A DNA stretch of 64,000 nucleotides, taken from contig CAJNDS010000546.1 in NCBI GenBank assembly GCA_905221605.1, positions 256,501 through 320,500 on the forward strand, given 5' to 3'. The stretch comes from Symbiodinium natans. Lineage: Eukaryota > Sar > Dinophyceae > Suessiales > Symbiodiniaceae. A program made the position numbers and the translations under genes. Every line of letters begins with the position of its first letter. Position 1 is the first letter of the stretch. Below the pieces are notes generated by a model. It searched no databases. It saw only the letters and a program-made list of their open reading frames with translations, and had not been told where the DNA came from. Below are positions 62,151 through 64,000 of this stretch, one piece after another.

Positions 62151-62268
62151 AAGGATCAGGGCACTTAGTAAGTGGGGTTAGAAGAAAGGCAATTAGACTT
62201 CTAATTGCTTATAAGCCTACTTAAGCTACTTAAAGGCCCTACTTGCTACGTGCCTCGATCCTCCAAGT
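62151..62268. mobile_element. MITE family V copy
   Basis: TACTTAAAGGATCAGGGCAC ... GTGCCTCGATCCTCCAAGTA. The fullest copy of the family in the window, with AAGCCTACTTAAGCTACTTA near the centre. Confidence 0.75.
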
Positions 62269-62623
62269 ATAAGCCCTAAACAACCCTGAACCCTAAACCC
62301 TAACCCCTAAAAGAAGCCCTAAGCCACAGCATTCTTACGTCGGGATAATCGGTCGCGCCCCGGATTTGAAGACCCGGGATATCCTGGCATGCTCAAACGA
62401 GCCCATGCCTTTCAAACATCATCGGCTCTGACTCGGGTTTAGGGTTTAGGGTTTAGGGTGCCCGTCAAACATCATCGGCTCTCACTCTGCTCACAACCCC
62501 CAGAGGGTCTGCTTGTAATAGAGTTCTGGATTGGAGGGTTTAGGGTTCAGGGTTTAGGGTTTAGGGTTTAGGGTTTAGGTTTAGGGTTTATAGGGTTTAG
62601 GGTGTAGGGTTTAGGGTTGAGGG

Positions 62624-62872
62624 TTTCCGAATTTTAGGGTACCTTATTGGGGTCTTCAGTATAAGGGAATCTTTTTGGTACCATAATTCCATAGTTGTAC
62701 AACAAATGGACCCTTTGGGAACGCTTTACCCGCACCCATGGTGTCGGAGAAGTGTGGGCCTGGATTGCCAGGGGGGTTTACGAAATAGGGGACCCCCACT
62801 ATAGACCCCCAAGTAGTAGGGTCACTTTACAATGAGGACCCCAATAAGGTACTCTTGATTTCGGAAACCCCC
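62624..62872. mobile_element. MITE family VII full-length copy with an internal insert
   Basis: Ends GGGTTTCCGAATTTTAGGGT and CTTGATTTCGGAAACCCCC; inner arms ACCTTATTGGGGTC and GACCCCAATAAGGTAC. The middle (about 62665-62790) is unrelated to other copies. Half copies occur at 21490-21590, 43828-43935 and 45965-46070. Confidence 0.75.
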
Positions 62873-63456
62873 AGGAAGAATGCCGGTGTTGCCCAACAAC
62901 AAAAAGAAATGCTGTCTGAGTGCGGGTGGAGAGTGCAATCGTGTGCACCTGGGTAAACCGTAATCCTGCATCCCCTCAACTCACCCCGAAGGGTACAGGG
63001 TTTCGGGCATGGAGTTTCAGGCGTAGTGTTGAGTTTTGCGGGTGTAGGCCTTACAGTAGGGTTTAGGTTTAGGACCCCAAGCCCCTCCCCCCCCACCCCG
63101 ACCCCAACCAAGGACCTCGACCGATATAGGCTCGGCCCCAATGCTAAACCCTAAACCCTAAACCCTAATTCCTAAACCTTCACGCCCCCAAATGGGACCC
63201 TAATTTAGGGACCCCACCCAGTCTCAAATGCAGGCCTTCATAGGCGAGCTCCACACCTCACAAAGCGTTTTGTCATTCTCGGATTTAGGGTTTGGGGGGG
63301 TCTTGGGCTTAGGGCTTAGGGCTTAGGGCTTTCACGGGATGAGGATTCGTGCCCCTTAGGTTGTACCTCAAAAGGTTCCCCTTTTTCTACTCCTAATATG
63401 GCCCTTTATACGACCTTAAGGATCTTTCAGATTAAAAGGGTCCAAGGTAAAACTGC

Positions 63457-63562
63457 TACTTAAAGGATCAGGGGACTTAGTAAGTGGGGGTCATAAGAAA
63501 GGTAACTTTACTTAGAATTTCTTCGAAGCCCACTTGAGGTACTTATCACCCTACTTACCGTG
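63457..63562. mobile_element. MITE family V copy
   Basis: TACTTAAAGGATCAGGGGAC ... CTTACCGTGCCCCGAGC. Nearly the same left half as the 62.2 kb copy. Confidence 0.72.
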
Positions 63563-64000
63563 CCCCGAGCAACCAACCCCAAACCCCAAACCCCAAACCC
63601 CAAACCCCAAACCCTAAACCCTAAACCCCGCTGTAGATGATATTACAAAGGGCTTCGGGCTCAGGGCCATCCTTTCCTGCTTGGGAGTTTAGGAGTTTCG
63701 GGGTTTTGGGTGTCTCATTGCTTTTTTTGAGGCACGGGTTTGGGGTTTAGGGTTTAGAGTTTAGGGTTTAGGGTTTAGCGTTGAGGGGGCCCTCAAGAGG
63801 CTGTTACATATTCTTAGGGCCCTTGTGTATCCTACATGTGCACATGGAGTATTGGGGGTGGCACATGGCCCTGAAACAACCCCAAACCTTAAACCCAAAC
63901 CCTAGACCCTAAACCCTAAACCCTAGACCCTAAACCCTAAACCCTAGACCCTAAACCCTAAACCCTAAACCCTAGACCCTAAACCCTAAATCCCAAACCC

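Larger units (their letters stand above)
62270..64000. repeat. Terminal array and MITE stretch
   Basis: Arrays at 62438-62460, 62540-62635, 63145-63175, 63573-63630, 63740-63785 and 63890-64000 (CCCTAGA/CCCTAAA mixture). Short direct repeat CAAACATCATCGGCTCT at 62414 and 62466 brackets a three-unit array. Families V and VII present. No gene recognised. Confidence 0.75.

Overview
The window looks like nuclear DNA of a dinoflagellate, most likely Symbiodiniaceae or a relative. Three things point there: (1) a ubiquitin-like domain fused to RCC1-like repeats of the GDGSVVTWG type, a protein class I associate with Symbiodinium-type genomes; (2) inferred introns starting with GA or GC as well as GT and ending in AG followed by G; (3) a plant/dinoflagellate-type telomere heptamer (TTTAGGG / CCCTAAA). 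The species is not determined. I recognised no rRNA, tRNA, CRISPR array or bacterial-style operon.

The dominant feature is roughly 130 short interspersed arrays (counted by eye) of TTTAGGG/CCCTAAA and variants, in both orientations, from end to end, separated by 50-400 bp of other sequence. This is not a chromosome end: the arrays sit inside the introns of genes. The other sequence is mostly (a) short inverted-repeat elements (MITE-like, 80-250 bp, at least ten families, several with visible target-site duplications), (b) long poly-C/poly-G and AT tracts, and (c) small exon-like open islands.

Layout. 1-20.7 kb: arrays, MITEs and about ten unidentified exon-like islands on the + strand. About 20.76-48.9 kb: one very long + strand gene, pieced together from about 21 tiny exons (40-190 bp), encoding a membrane permease of the xanthine/uracil/vitamin C permease-like (NCS2-like) superfamily; about 1.5 kb of coding sequence lies in 28 kb, and its introns carry the telomeric arrays. 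Inside its fifth intron is a 2.8 kb AT-rich block bounded by inverted repeats, containing a 560-bp palindrome and a degenerate minisatellite. 49-58.9 kb: more arrays and MITEs, with unidentified coding-like islands. 59.15-61.9 kb: a ubiquitin-like/RCC1-repeat gene with five exons, whose first two introns are copies of one inverted-repeat element flanked by 5-bp duplications (introner elements), whose third is a different insert with a 4-bp duplication, and whose fourth is a 628-bp telomere-repeat-bearing insert flanked by an 11-bp duplication. Its 3' end is decaying. 62-64 kb: arrays and MITEs.

The main result is that the window seems to catch new introns and internal telomeric arrays being made. 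MITE-like inserts supply splice sites, and comparison of sister copies of the same MITE or duplicated unit shows CCCTAAA arrays present in one copy and absent in another, at seeds that look like one or two motif copies. Family names and homology statements come from memory of family patterns, not from a search.
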